A DNA stretch of 64,000 bases from Alphaproteobacteria bacterium PA4 (GCA_002256005.1 NKIQ01000007.1:1-64000); one strand, 5' to 3'; positions 42,139-51,333 are shown, counted from the first letter of the stretch. A program made the numbers and translations. The notes: generated by a model not told the origin, from the letters alone.

Positions 42139-43104
42139 ATGACTTCCCCCGTGTCATATGACGAAGTTGTGACAGCGGCGAGGCGCATTGCCGCAGTGGC
42201 CGTGCGCACGCCGCTGCTGCGCTCCGATGCGCTTGATGCCGCCACTGGCGGCCGCATCTTCCTGAAGCCGGAGAATCTGCAGCGCACCGGCAGCTTCAAG
42301 TTCCGCGGCGCCTATAACCGGCTGTCGGCGCTGGGGCCGGGCGAGGCACCGGGCGGGGTGGTGGCGTTCTCCTCCGGCAACCATGCCCAGGGTGTGGCGG
42401 CGGCGGCGGCGTTGCTCGGCCTGCCGGCGCTGATCGTGATGCCCAGCGACGCCCCGGCGATCAAGGTGGCGCGCACCCGCGCCTTTGGCGCCGAAGTGGT
42501 CTTCTACGACCGGCTGACCGAGGATCGCGCCGCCATCGCCGCCGGCATTGCCGCCAGCCGCGGCGCGGTGATCGTGCCACCGTTTGACGACGCCCACGTC
42601 ATCGCCGGCCAGGGTACCGCCGGGCTGGAGGCGGTGGCGGACCTCGCCGCGCTCGGCCTCACCGCCGATCTGGCGCTGGTCTGCTGCGGTGGTGGCGGTC
42701 TCGCCAGCGGCTTCGCGGTCGGTTCGCAGCTACCGGTGGTGGCGGTCGAGCCGGAGAATTGGGACGATGTGAACCAGAGCCTCGCCGCCGGCCATATCAT
42801 CCCGGTCAGCGACCCGCAGCCGACACGCTGCGATGCCCTGCAGACGCTGCGCATGGCCGATGTGACCTTTGCGACGCTGACCGCCCATGGCGCCCGCGGC
42901 GATGTCGTCAGCGAGGCAGAGGTCGCCCGCGCCGTCGCCTTCGCCTTTCGCGAGCTGAAGCTGGTGGTGGAGCCGGGCGGCAGCGTCGCGCTGGCCTCGG
43001 CGCTGGCCGGGCGAGTGGACCTGCGGGGCAAGACGGCGCTGGTCGTGCTGTCCGGTGGCAATGTCGATGCAGACGTGTTTGCCGCCTGTCTGGCGGAGGG
43101 GTGA
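42139..43104 (+). CDS. Threonine/serine dehydratase-like PLP enzyme
   Basis: 321-residue fold-II PLP enzyme of the threonine dehydratase/serine racemase group. Lys54 in GSFKFRGA forms the Schiff base, SSGNHAQG holds the substrate carboxylate, and CCGGGGLASG binds the PLP phosphate. There is no C-terminal ACT regulatory domain, so it resembles catabolic TdcB-type enzymes more than biosynthetic IlvA. A GGAAAGG element precedes ATG 42139. Serine racemase, or hydroxyaspartate dehydratase-like activity, cannot be excluded. It is divergent from the decarboxylase gene. Confidence 0.88.
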   Translation: MTSPVSYDEVVTAARRIAAVAVRTPLLRSDALDAATGGRIFLKPENLQRTGSFKFRGAYNRLSALGPGEAPGGVVAFSSGNHAQGVAAAAALLGLPALIVMPSDAPAIKVARTRAFGAEVVFYDRLTEDRAAIAAGIAASRGAVIVPPFDDAHVIAGQGTAGLEAVADLAALGLTADLALVCCGGGGLASGFAVGSQLPVVAVEPENWDDVNQSLAAGHIIPVSDPQPTRCDALQTLRMADVTFATLTAHGARGDVVSEAEVARAVAFAFRELKLVVEPGGSVALASALAGRVDLRGKTALVVLSGGNVDADVFAACLAEG

Positions 43105-43108
43105 ACAG

Positions 43109-43262
43109 CTCCCTCCCCGTTGACGCTTTGCGTCGCCTAACGGCTGCGGGGAGGGCGACTCACCGAAGGTGAGCGGGGTGGGGGTTCCCGCCTGTTGCCA
43201 CCGAAGGTGTAACCCCCACCCCGCTCGCTTCGCGAGTCGCCCTCCCCGCAAGGGGGAGGGAG
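43109..43262. repeat. GC-rich long inverted repeat, family B copy 1
   Basis: Inner arms 43146-43186 and 43211-43249 are near-perfect reverse complements (CGGGGAGGGCGACTC, a variable turn, then GAGCGGGGTGGGGGTT), flanked by outer CTCCCTCCCC/GGGGGAGGGAG arms. The right arm matches 47615-47652. It fills the gap between the convergent dehydratase and glpD genes. Confidence 0.8.
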
Positions 43263-43266
43263 AGTC

Positions 43267-44796
43267 TCACGCCCCCGGCGTTGCGAAGCGATGCGTCAGC
43301 GGCAGTTCCGGTTCCACCGGCCCGGCGTCTTCCCCGAACCATTCCGCCACCGCGGCCTTGCCGGCGCTGCCGATGTGCAGGCCCATCTTGGTGCGCCGCC
43401 ACAGCACATCGGCGCTGCTCGCCGCCCATTCGTGGTCGCGGTAATGCTGCAATTCCGCCTCGAACAGCCCGCCGATACTGGCGCCAAGGCCGGCTTCGAG
43501 CAGCGGCTCGACCGCGGTGCCGATGGTGTGCGCCAGCCGCTTGATGATCCGCGGATCATAATCGCCATGCGCGGCGATGAGGTTGGTCAGCCAGCGCTTG
43601 AAGGCATCCTGGCCGGTTTCACCTCTCAGCTTTTCGACCGTGCCGCCGGGCAGCGCGGCCTTTGCCGTCCAGGGCTTCGACTTCGGCGCGATGCGCTTCA
43701 GCACATCCTCGGCCAGCACGCGATAGGTGGTGATCTTGCCGCCGACGACGGTCATCGCCGGCACGCCGTCATGTTCGACTAGCCGGTAATCGCGCGGCGT
43801 TTCGCGGTCGCCCTTGCCTTCCTCCAGGATCAGCGGGCGCACACCGGCGAAGCTGTGCACGACATCGTCATGGGTCAGCGGGCGCGCCAGATAGCGGTTG
43901 GCGGCATCGAGCAGATATTGCACCTCGTCGGGCGTGATCGCCGCCGCCTCTGGCGCGCTGATGTCGCGCTCGGTGGTGCCGATCAGCGAGAAATCCCGCT
44001 CATAGGGGATGATGAAGATGATGCGGCCATCGGGCTGTTGCAGCATGAAGGCATCGCTGCCCAGATGCACCCGCCGCGTGACGATATGGCTGCCTTGCAC
44101 CAGCCGCAGCGCCGGGGCATCGTTGCGGCCGAGCACCGTCCGCGCCACCTCCGACGCCCAGGGGCCGGCAGCGTTGATGATGCGCTGCGCCTGCAGGGTG
44201 CGACCGTCGGACAGCGCCACCTGCCACAGGCTGCCGTCATGTTCGGCGCGGACGACCCGTGTGCGCGGCGCGATCAGTGCCCCGCGCGCTGCGGCGTCCT
44301 GGCAATTGGCGATGACCAGCCGGGCATCATCGACCCAGCCATCCCAATAGCGAAAGGCGGTGCGAAAGCGCGCATCGAGTGCGCGGCCGGCGCGATCGTT
44401 GCGCAGGTCGATCTTCGCCGACCCCGGCACGATGTGGCGGCGGGCGAGATTGTCATAGAGGAACAGCCCGGCGCGCAGCATCCATTCCGGTCGGTCGCCC
44501 GGCGATTGCGGTAGCACGAACGCCTGCGGCCAGCTGATCTGCGGCGCGATGTCGAGCAGCACTTCGCGTTCGGCCAGCGCCTTTCTGACTAGCCCGAAGG
44601 CGTAGAATTCGAGGTAGCGCAGCCCGCCGTGAATGAGCTTGGTCGAGGCGCTCGATGTGGCGCCGCCCAGATCGTTCGCTTCCACCAAGGCGACGCTCAG
44701 GCCGCGACCGCTGGCATCGCGGGCAATGCCGGCACCATTGATGCCGCCGCCGATGATCAGCAGGTCGAACGGGGGAAGAGGCGTGGAACCGGTCAT
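43267..44796 (-). CDS. glpD: Glycerol-3-phosphate dehydrogenase (aerobic, FAD)
   Basis: 509-residue FAD enzyme of the inner-membrane face that oxidises sn-glycerol-3-phosphate to dihydroxyacetone phosphate and feeds electrons to quinone. The dinucleotide fold IIGGGINGAGIARDASG is at 14-30, followed by the STKLIHGGLRYLE signature near 50-62. The C-terminal cap domain with DVLWRRTKMGLHIG is normal. It is divergent from glpK across 47 bp, so both likely share control by glycerol or glycerol-3-phosphate. No glpR repressor or glpF channel is in the window. Confidence 0.95.
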   Translation of the reverse strand: MTGSTPLPPFDLLIIGGGINGAGIARDASGRGLSVALVEANDLGGATSSASTKLIHGGLRYLEFYAFGLVRKALAEREVLLDIAPQISWPQAFVLPQSPGDRPEWMLRAGLFLYDNLARRHIVPGSAKIDLRNDRAGRALDARFRTAFRYWDGWVDDARLVIANCQDAAARGALIAPRTRVVRAEHDGSLWQVALSDGRTLQAQRIINAAGPWASEVARTVLGRNDAPALRLVQGSHIVTRRVHLGSDAFMLQQPDGRIIFIIPYERDFSLIGTTERDISAPEAAAITPDEVQYLLDAANRYLARPLTHDDVVHSFAGVRPLILEEGKGDRETPRDYRLVEHDGVPAMTVVGGKITTYRVLAEDVLKRIAPKSKPWTAKAALPGGTVEKLRGETGQDAFKRWLTNLIAAHGDYDPRIIKRLAHTIGTAVEPLLEAGLGASIGGLFEAELQHYRDHEWAASSADVLWRRTKMGLHIGSAGKAAVAEWFGEDAGPVEPELPLTHRFATPGA

Positions 44797-44843
44797 AAGT
44801 TGCGGGCTGTCCTAGTCAGTGATGGCAGTTTAGGAAAGGCGGC

Positions 44844-46331
44844 ATGATGACCGAAACATCCGGCGACCTCATTCTCGTCCTCGACGCCGGGACGACCTCG
44901 ACCCGCGCCATCGCCTTTGACCTGGCCGGCAGCATCATTGCCAGCGCCGGCCGGCCGATCACCCAGCATTATCCGGCCAGCGGCTGGGTGGAGCATGATG
45001 CCGGCGAGATCTGGCGACTGAGCCGCGATTGCCTGATCGAAGTGGCGGACAAGGTCGGCGCGCCGCGCATCCGCGCCATCGGCATCACCAACCAGCGCGA
45101 AACCATGGTGTTCTGGGATTGCAGCACCGGCGAACCCGTCGCCCCCGCCATCGTCTGGCAGGACCGCCGCACCGCCGCCGCCTGCGCCGCGCTGAAGGCG
45201 GCCGGCCATGAAGCCATGGTGCAGGCCAAGACCGGCCTGCTGCTCGATCCCTATTTCTCCGGCACCAAGATCCGCTGGGCGCTCGACAATTGGCCAGCGG
45301 TCGCCGCGGCCGAAACCGATGGTCGCCTGCTGGTCGGCACGGTCGAAAGCTGGCTGATCTGGAAATTGTCGGCCGGTGCCGCCCATGTCAGCGACGCCAC
45401 CAACGCCTCGCGCACGCTCTTGATGGACCTCGAATCCTGCACCTGGGACGCCGCGCTTTGTGCGCTGTTCGGCGTGCCCGCCGCCATTTTGCCGCGCATC
45501 ACCGATTGTGCCGGCCGGCTGGCAACGACCGCATTGCTGGGCAGCGAAACCCCGATCACCGGCAGCGCCGGCGACCAGCAGGCCGCCAGCATCGGCCAGG
45601 CCTGCCTATCGCCGGGCGAACTGAAGGCGACCTATGGCACCGGCTGCTTCCTGCTCGCCCATGCCGGGCCGGTGCCGCCGCGCTCCACCCATCGCCTGCT
45701 CTCCACTATCGCCTGGCGGCTCGACGGCGTGCCGGCCTATGCGCTGGAAGGCTCGATCTTCACCGCCGGCGCCGCCGTGCAATGGCTGCGCGACGGCCTT
45801 GGCATCATCGCCAGCAGCGCGGAGACCGAGGCCCTGGCGCAAAGCGTGCCCGACAGCGGCGGCGTCACCTTCGTCCCCGCCCTCGCCGGCATGGGCGCAC
45901 CGCACTGGCAACCCGACGCCCGCGGCCTGCTAACCGGCCTCTCCGGCGGCACCACCCGCGCCCATATCGTCCGCGCCACATTGGAAGCCATGGGCCAGCA
46001 GACCGCCGACCTCGTCACCGCGCTCGCCGCCGATGGCGTCACCGCCGGCACGCTGCGCGTCGACGGCGGCATGGTCGCCAATGACTGGCTGTGCCAGGAC
46101 CTCGCCGACAGCCTCGGCGTCTCCGTCGATCGCCCGCGCTGCATCGAAACCACCGCATTGGGCGCCGCCATGCTCGCCGCCGTCGGCGCCGGCCTGTTCG
46201 ACAGCCTCACCGCCGCCGCCGCGGCGATGGCCGGCGCGGACCGCAGCTTCACGCCAGCGATCGGCGACGATGCCCGCGCCGCGCGCCGGACGGTGTGGGC
46301 AAAGGCGGTGCGGCAGGCGTTGCTGGTGTGA
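44844..46331 (+). CDS. glpK: Glycerol kinase
   Basis: 495-residue FGGY kinase that phosphorylates glycerol to glycerol-3-phosphate, the substrate of the divergent glpD product. The N-terminal ATPase segment LVLDAGTTSTRAIAFD begins at residue 11. NQRETMVFWDCSTG and VWQDRRTAAAC match the glycerol-binding region, and GSAGDQQAASIGQACLSPGE matches the second phosphate-binding site of glycerol kinases. ATG 44844 or 44847 starts the protein, with GGAAAGG before them. Its 3' end is followed by the inverted repeat at 46346-46461. Confidence 0.94.
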   Translation: MMTETSGDLILVLDAGTTSTRAIAFDLAGSIIASAGRPITQHYPASGWVEHDAGEIWRLSRDCLIEVADKVGAPRIRAIGITNQRETMVFWDCSTGEPVAPAIVWQDRRTAAACAALKAAGHEAMVQAKTGLLLDPYFSGTKIRWALDNWPAVAAAETDGRLLVGTVESWLIWKLSAGAAHVSDATNASRTLLMDLESCTWDAALCALFGVPAAILPRITDCAGRLATTALLGSETPITGSAGDQQAASIGQACLSPGELKATYGTGCFLLAHAGPVPPRSTHRLLSTIAWRLDGVPAYALEGSIFTAGAAVQWLRDGLGIIASSAETEALAQSVPDSGGVTFVPALAGMGAPHWQPDARGLLTGLSGGTTRAHIVRATLEAMGQQTADLVTALAADGVTAGTLRVDGGMVANDWLCQDLADSLGVSVDRPRCIETTALGAAMLAAVGAGLFDSLTAAAAAMAGADRSFTPAIGDDARAARRTVWAKAVRQALLV

Positions 46332-46345
46332 GCGAAGGCAGGGGG

Positions 46346-46461
46346 CCTCCGGCGGCTGGGGCCTTGGGCCCCAGACCCCAATCATTGGGTTGCTCCCGCG
46401 TGGCTACAGTTGCTCGAAAAACAACAGGGGTCTGGGGCCTTAGGCCCCAGCCGCCGGAGGC
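46346..46461. repeat. 35-bp inverted repeat with self-palindromic arms
   Basis: Arms 46346-46380 and 46427-46461 are reverse complements at 33 of 35 positions. Each arm also folds on itself (CTGGGGCC-TTG-GGCCCCAG), so two hairpins or one long stem can form. The spacer is 46 nt. It lies between glpK and the esterase gene and may end glpK transcription. Confidence 0.8.
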
Positions 46462-46499
46462 TCTTCTTCTAGAATATCAATTCATCAAAGGACCAACTG

Positions 46500-47387
46500 A
46501 TGAGCGCATCTGAAATCGAAATGGTTCGCACCATGCTCGCGGCACTCCCGGGAGGCGGCGATGTCGCGACGATGCGGGCGGGTTATGATGCCATCGGCAA
46601 CATCTTCCCGACGGCGGCGGATGTCGTGGTGACGCCGGTGGATGCGGGCGGGGTGCCGGGGGAATGGACGCGGGTGCCGGGGGCGGCCCAGGATGCGGCG
46701 CTGCTCTATCTGCATGGCGGCGGCTATGTGATCGGCTCGATTGCCAGCCATCGGCATCTGGCGAGTGAATTGGGCCGGGCGGCGGGGATTCAGGCGCTGG
46801 CGCTGGAATATCGGCTAGCGCCGGAAGCGCCGTTTCCGGCGGCGGTGGACGATGCGCTGGCGGGCTATCGCTGGCTGCTGGGGCAGGGGATAGCGCCCGG
46901 CCGGATCTCGGTGGCGGGGGACAGTGCCGGCGGCGGGCTGACCATGGCGCTGCTGTTGGCGATCAAGGCGGCGGGGCTGCCGCTGCCGGCCTGTGCGGTG
47001 CCGATTTCGCCCTGGGTGGATCTGGAGGGGCTGGGCGGCTCGATGGACAGCAAGGCGGCAAGCGACCCGATCGTGCAGCGCGAGGGGCTGGCGGCGATGG
47101 CCGGCCATTATCTGAATGGCGCCAACCCGCATGATCCGCTGGCAGCGCCGCTCTATGGCGATCTGACGGGCCTGCCGCCGCTGCTGATTCAGGTCGGCAG
47201 CGAGGAAACACTGCTCGACGATGCGGTGCGGCTGGCGGCGGCGGCGGGCCATGCCCGGGTGCCGGTGCGGCTGGAGATTGCGCCGGACATGATCCATGTC
47301 TTCCATTTTTTCCACCCGGTGCTGGCCGCGGCGCGGGCAGCCAATGCGGCAGCGGGCGCCTTCATTGCCGGTCATCTGGCGCAATGA
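46500..47387 (+). CDS. Alpha/beta hydrolase, HSL-family esterase
   Basis: 295-residue esterase/lipase of the hormone-sensitive-lipase (family IV) group. The oxyanion motif HGGG is at 72-75, nucleophile Ser142 is in GDSAGGG, and His266 (DMIHVFHFF) completes the triad with an acidic residue near 235-241 (EETLLDD). There is no signal peptide, so it is cytoplasmic, with unknown short-chain ester substrates. AAAGGA stands 8 bp before ATG 46500. A small membrane-protein gene overlaps its stop by 4 bp. Confidence 0.92.
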   Translation: MSASEIEMVRTMLAALPGGGDVATMRAGYDAIGNIFPTAADVVVTPVDAGGVPGEWTRVPGAAQDAALLYLHGGGYVIGSIASHRHLASELGRAAGIQALALEYRLAPEAPFPAAVDDALAGYRWLLGQGIAPGRISVAGDSAGGGLTMALLLAIKAAGLPLPACAVPISPWVDLEGLGGSMDSKAASDPIVQREGLAAMAGHYLNGANPHDPLAAPLYGDLTGLPPLLIQVGSEETLLDDAVRLAAAAGHARVPVRLEIAPDMIHVFHFFHPVLAAARAANAAAGAFIAGHLAQ

Positions 47388-47569
47388 CACAGGGCTCGAT
47401 TCTGCTCGGCCTGTCGGCGGCGGCAGCGCTGGCGCTGGTGGTGATGGGCATCTGGCTGTTGTGGCAGCCGGGCGGCAACCGCGTGAAGGCCGGGCTGATG
47501 GTGCTGGCCGGGCTGGTCATCGTGTTCAACGCCTGGATCAATTCGCTGCCGGCGCCGGGCGCGGGGTGA
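47384..47569 (+). CDS. 61-aa small membrane protein
   Basis: 61-residue protein with two hydrophobic helices (about 5-27 and 36-54) separated by the GGNRVKAG turn. The ATG overlaps the esterase stop codon (ATGA), which supports real, coupled translation. The positively charged turn should face the cytoplasm. No family is recognised. Confidence 0.65.
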   Translation: MTQGSILLGLSAAAALALVVMGIWLLWQPGGNRVKAGLMVLAGLVIVFNAWINSLPAPGAG

Positions 47570-47869
47570 TGTCCTACAGCGCGGAAATGTGCGATGTTTT
47601 CCTCCCTCCCCCTTGCGGGGAGGGCGACTCGCGAAGCGAGCGGGGTGGGGGTCCACACGTGACGACAGGGGCAATCCACACCCCGCTCGGCTGGCGCTGT
47701 GTCGCCCTTCCCGCAAGGTGTAGGGAACTGGAACCGTCCCGAACTGTCAACATTGTCAATTTCTAAACAAATCGTAAACGCGCCCGCCAACCCTAAGACA
47801 ATCGCCGGTTGCCGCCTTCGCCACCGCTGATAGTCTGCCGCCCAATCAACAAGCATCATGGGGATGGAC
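47570..47869. other. 300-bp intergenic region before the PQQ dehydrogenase
   Basis: No gene. It carries the family B repeat at 47601-47716. The last 120 bp are richer in A/T (TCAACATTGTCAATTTCTAA near 47747) and are the likely place of the promoter for the PQQ dehydrogenase; no clear consensus boxes were found. Short open frames on both strands look like chance. Confidence 0.5.
47601..47716. repeat. GC-rich inverted repeat, family B copy 2
   Basis: The left arm 47615-47652 equals the right arm of the element at 43109-43262 in reverse complement (GCGGGGAGGGCGACTC, GCGAAGC turn, GAGCGGGGTGGGGGT). Its partner arm (about 47675-47716) has decayed. It lies downstream of the small membrane-protein gene. 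Confidence 0.7.
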
Positions 47870-50002
47870 ATGCGGACATTGGCGAGCGTCAGCCTTTTGG
47901 CTCTGGCAGTAACGGCGCTGGCGACCGGCGCCGGCAATGCCGCCAGCAGCGGCACACCGGCGTTCGTCACCGCCCAGCGCCTCGCCGATGCCGGCAAGGA
48001 ACCCGGCAACTGGATGACGCATGGCGGCACCTATGCCGAGCAGCGCTATGCCGATCTGGAGCAGGTCACCAGCGCCAATGTCGGCAAGCTGGGCCTGGCC
48101 TGGTCCTATGATCTCGACACGGCGCGCGGGCAGGAGGCGACGCCGCTGGTCATCGACGGCGTCATGTACACAACGACGGCCTGGTCCAAGGTCGTCGCGC
48201 TCGATGCCGCCACCGGCAAGCCGAAATGGACGTTCGACCCTGAGGTCGACAAGGCGCGCGGCCATTCCGCCTGCTGCGATGTCGTCAACCGCGGCGTCGC
48301 CGCCTGGAACGGGCTGCTCTTCGTCGGGGCATTGGATGGTCGGCTGATTGCGCTCGATGCCGCCACCGGCAAGGTCAAATGGTCGGTGCAGACCTTTGAT
48401 GCCTCCAAGCCCTATACGATCACCGGCGCGCCGCGCGTGGTGAAGGGCAAGGTCATCATTGGCAATGGCGGTGCCGAACTGGGTGTGCGCGGCTATGTCA
48501 CCGCCTATGATGCGATGACCGGGCAAAAGGCCTGGCGCTTCTACACCGTGCCCGGTGACCCGGCGAAGGGCCCGGACGGCGAAGCCTCCGACGATGTGCT
48601 GAAGGCCAAGGCCGGCGACAGCTGGTTCGGCGATTTCTGGAAGGCCGGCGGCGGCGGCACCGTCTGGGATGCCATTGTCTACGACCAGGAGCTCGACCAG
48701 CTCTATATCGGCGTCGGCAACGGCAGCCCGTGGAACCGCCAGATCCGTTCCGAAGACAAGGGCGACAATCTGTTCCTGTCCTCGGTCGTCGCACTCAACC
48801 CCAATACCGGCAAATACATCTGGCATTATCAGGGCACGCCGGGCGAAAGCTGGGATTTCACCCAGACCCAGCCGATCGTGCAGGCGACGCTGACCATCGA
48901 TGGCAAGCCCCGCAAGGTGCTGATGCAGGCGCCGAAGAACGGCTTTTTCTATGTCATCGACCGCGAGACGGGGAAGCTGATCTCCGCCAAGAATTTCGTG
49001 CCGCAGACCTGGGCGACCGGTGTCGACATGGCCACCGGCCGGCCGATCGAAGTGCCCGGCGCGCGCTATGAAAAGGCGGCGGCGACGGTGATGCCCTCGG
49101 CGCTGGGCGCGCACAATTGGCACCCGATGTCGTTCAGCCCCAAGACCGGTCTTGTCTATCTGCCCGCCCAGGAAATCCCGATGGGGTATGAGACGGACAA
49201 GAGCTATACCTACAAGCCCGGCGCCTGGAACATCGGCATCAGCGCGCTGCCACTGGCCCCGCCCAACGACCGCGCCGTCACCAAGGCGATCCGTGCCATG
49301 CTGAAGGGCCAGCTGGTCGCCTGGGACCCGGTGAAGCAGAAGGAAGTCTGGCGGGTGCAATATGACGGCCCGTGGAACGGCGGCACGCTCGCCACGGCCG
49401 GCAACCTTGTCTTCCAGGGCAATGCCAAGGGCCAGTTCCAGGCGTTCGATGCCAGCACCGGCAAGACGCTATGGGGCTTTGACGCGCAGACCGGCGTCGT
49501 TGCCGGCCCGGTCAGCTATCGCATCGGCACCACGCAATATGTGGCGGTGATGGCCGGCTATGGCGGCGCCTATCCGCTGTCGATCGGCTTCCCCGACAAG
49601 GTCGATCACATGGCGCCAAACGGCCGGGTGCTGGTGTTCAAGCTCGGCGGCACGGCCAAGCTGCCCAAGGTCGACATGGCGCCGCTGGCGCCGCCGAACC
49701 CGCCGAAGGACGCCTTCACCGCCCAGCAGATCGCCGATGGTGGTGCGATCTATGAGGGCAATTGCGGCGTTTGCCACGGTGGTGGTGCCCGCTCGTCCGG
49801 CGTGCTGCCCGATCTGCGCCGCTCCGGCGCGCTGACCGACAAGGACCAGTGGCAGGCCATCGTGCACGACGGCCTGCTGAAGGAAAACGGCATGGTCGCG
49901 TTCAGCAGCTGGTTCAACAAGGATCAGATCGAGGCCGTGCGCGCCTATGTCGGCGTGCAGGCGAAATATCTGGCCAGTGAGAGCGCGCCCGGGGGCAAGT
50001 AG
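47870..50002 (+). CDS. PQQ-dependent alcohol dehydrogenase, quinohaemoprotein
   Basis: 710-residue periplasmic enzyme oxidising alcohols with PQQ and passing electrons to a fused cytochrome c. A signal peptide (core SVSLLALAVTALATG) precedes an eight-bladed propeller (about 30-585). The adjacent Cys135-Cys136 pair of the PQQ site lies in HSACCDVVNRG, and AWNGGTLATAGNLVFQG-type blade repeats recur. The haem motif CGVCH is at 632-636. No pqq biosynthesis genes are in the window. ATG 47870 has GGGGA ahead of it; ATGs at 47858 and 47864 are alternatives. Confidence 0.92.
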   Translation: MRTLASVSLLALAVTALATGAGNAASSGTPAFVTAQRLADAGKEPGNWMTHGGTYAEQRYADLEQVTSANVGKLGLAWSYDLDTARGQEATPLVIDGVMYTTTAWSKVVALDAATGKPKWTFDPEVDKARGHSACCDVVNRGVAAWNGLLFVGALDGRLIALDAATGKVKWSVQTFDASKPYTITGAPRVVKGKVIIGNGGAELGVRGYVTAYDAMTGQKAWRFYTVPGDPAKGPDGEASDDVLKAKAGDSWFGDFWKAGGGGTVWDAIVYDQELDQLYIGVGNGSPWNRQIRSEDKGDNLFLSSVVALNPNTGKYIWHYQGTPGESWDFTQTQPIVQATLTIDGKPRKVLMQAPKNGFFYVIDRETGKLISAKNFVPQTWATGVDMATGRPIEVPGARYEKAAATVMPSALGAHNWHPMSFSPKTGLVYLPAQEIPMGYETDKSYTYKPGAWNIGISALPLAPPNDRAVTKAIRAMLKGQLVAWDPVKQKEVWRVQYDGPWNGGTLATAGNLVFQGNAKGQFQAFDASTGKTLWGFDAQTGVVAGPVSYRIGTTQYVAVMAGYGGAYPLSIGFPDKVDHMAPNGRVLVFKLGGTAKLPKVDMAPLAPPNPPKDAFTAQQIADGGAIYEGNCGVCHGGGARSSGVLPDLRRSGALTDKDQWQAIVHDGLLKENGMVAFSSWFNKDQIEAVRAYVGVQAKYLASESAPGGK

Positions 50003-50041
50003 CAAGCCGGGCTGCGTCCGGCGTCTTGAGAACGGTCCTTG

Positions 50042-50126
50042 CTGTCATCCCGGGCTTGACCCGGGACCCAGCTGTCATTTCTTTAAACCGATGAAGCTGG
50101 GTCCCGGGTCAAGCCCGGGATGACAG
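50042..50126. repeat. 30-bp perfect inverted repeat, family A copy 2
   Basis: Arms 50042-50071 and 50097-50126 are perfect reverse complements and identical to the arms at 1921-2008; pairing extends 2 bp further inward here. It lies between the convergent PQQ dehydrogenase and vWA genes and may end both transcripts. Confidence 0.9.
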
Positions 50127-50154
50127 TATGGGGCAGATCGTCGCGCGAACCGCC

Positions 50155-51333
50155 TCAACGCTTCCGCGTCAATTCCTTCATCGCCCGGTCCAGCCCTTCG
50201 ATCGACAGCGGGTACATGCGGTCGTTCATGATCGTCTTGATCATCTGGATCGACTGGCTGTGGCCCCAGCTTTTTTCGGGAATCGGGTTCAGCCAGGCGG
50301 CAGCATGGTAGACGTCGAGCATGCGGCCCATCCAGACGTCGCCGGCTTCCTCGTTCCAATGTTCGACGCTGCCGCCGGGATAGTTGATCTCATAGGGGCT
50401 CATCGAGGCGTCGCCGACAAAGACCAGCTTGTAATCGTGCGGGAATTTGTGGAGCAGCTCCATCACCGGCGTGCGTTCCGACCAGCGCCGCTTGTTGTCC
50501 TTCCACAGCGCCTCATAGGGGCAATTGTGGAAGTAGAAGAATTCCAGATGCTTGAATTCGGAGCGGGCGGCGGAGAAAAGCTCCTCGCACAGCTTGATAT
50601 GCGGATCCATCGAGCCGCCGACATCGAGCATGAGCAGCAGCTTTACGGCATTGTGCCGCTCCGGCCGCATGACGATATCGAGATAGGCCTTCTTCGCGGT
50701 GCCGGAGATCGTCGAATCGAGATCGAGCTCGTCGGCAGCGCCGTCGCGAGCAAAGCGGCGCAGGCGGCGCAGCGCCACCTTGATGTTGCGGGTGCCGAGC
50801 TCGACACTGGAATCGAGGTTCTTGAACTCGCGCTTGTCCCAGACCTTGACGGCCTTTTGCTGGCGGCCTTTGTCCTGGCCGATGCGCACGCCTTCGGGGT
50901 GGCTACCTTGCGCGCCGAACGGCGACTTGCCGGCGGTGCCGATCCATTTATTGCCGCCCTCGTGGCGCTTCTTCTGCTCCTCCAGCCGCTCCTTGAGCGT
51001 CTCCATCAGCTTGTCCCAGCCCAGCTTTTCCAGCTCGGCCAGTTCCTCGGCGGAAAGGTTCAACTCAGCGACGGCGCGCAGCCAATCCTCCGGAATTTCC
51101 GCCGTGCCGGTCTCAAGGCTCGGCTCCAGGCCCTTGAAGACCTTGGCGAAGACCATGTCGAAGCGATCGAGCAGCCCCTCGTCCTTCACATAGGTCGCGC
51201 GGGCGAGATAGTAGAAATCGGTGATCGACCAGTCGATGACATCCGCCTGCAAGGCTTCGAGCAGCAGCAGATGCTCCTTCAGCGAGGCGGGGATCTTGGC
51301 TGCGCGCAGCTCGTCGAGGAAGTTGAGGAACAT
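50155..51333 (-). CDS. vWA-domain protein, CoxE-like
   Basis: 392-residue cytoplasmic protein with a C-terminal von Willebrand A domain (about 225-385) of the CoxE-like group. The metal-site motif reads DVGGSM (237-242), with Gly239 where most members have Ser. The first half is helical and charged (EELAELEKLGWDKLMETLKERL region). Such proteins work with MoxR ATPases to insert metals or mature enzymes, and a MoxR gene lies 4.5 kb away on the same strand. The client is not evident. Its ATG is 9 bp after the stop of the SDR gene upstream. Confidence 0.87.
   Translation of the reverse strand: MFLNFLDELRAAKIPASLKEHLLLLEALQADVIDWSITDFYYLARATYVKDEGLLDRFDMVFAKVFKGLEPSLETGTAEIPEDWLRAVAELNLSAEELAELEKLGWDKLMETLKERLEEQKKRHEGGNKWIGTAGKSPFGAQGSHPEGVRIGQDKGRQQKAVKVWDKREFKNLDSSVELGTRNIKVALRRLRRFARDGAADELDLDSTISGTAKKAYLDIVMRPERHNAVKLLLMLDVGGSMDPHIKLCEELFSAARSEFKHLEFFYFHNCPYEALWKDNKRRWSERTPVMELLHKFPHDYKLVFVGDASMSPYEINYPGGSVEHWNEEAGDVWMGRMLDVYHAAAWLNPIPEKSWGHSQSIQMIKTIMNDRMYPLSIEGLDRAMKELTRKR

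Noticed and set aside
47809..48111. Open frame overlapping the start of the PQQ dehydrogenase
   Set aside because: It is out of frame with a well-supported signal peptide and has no recognisable product.
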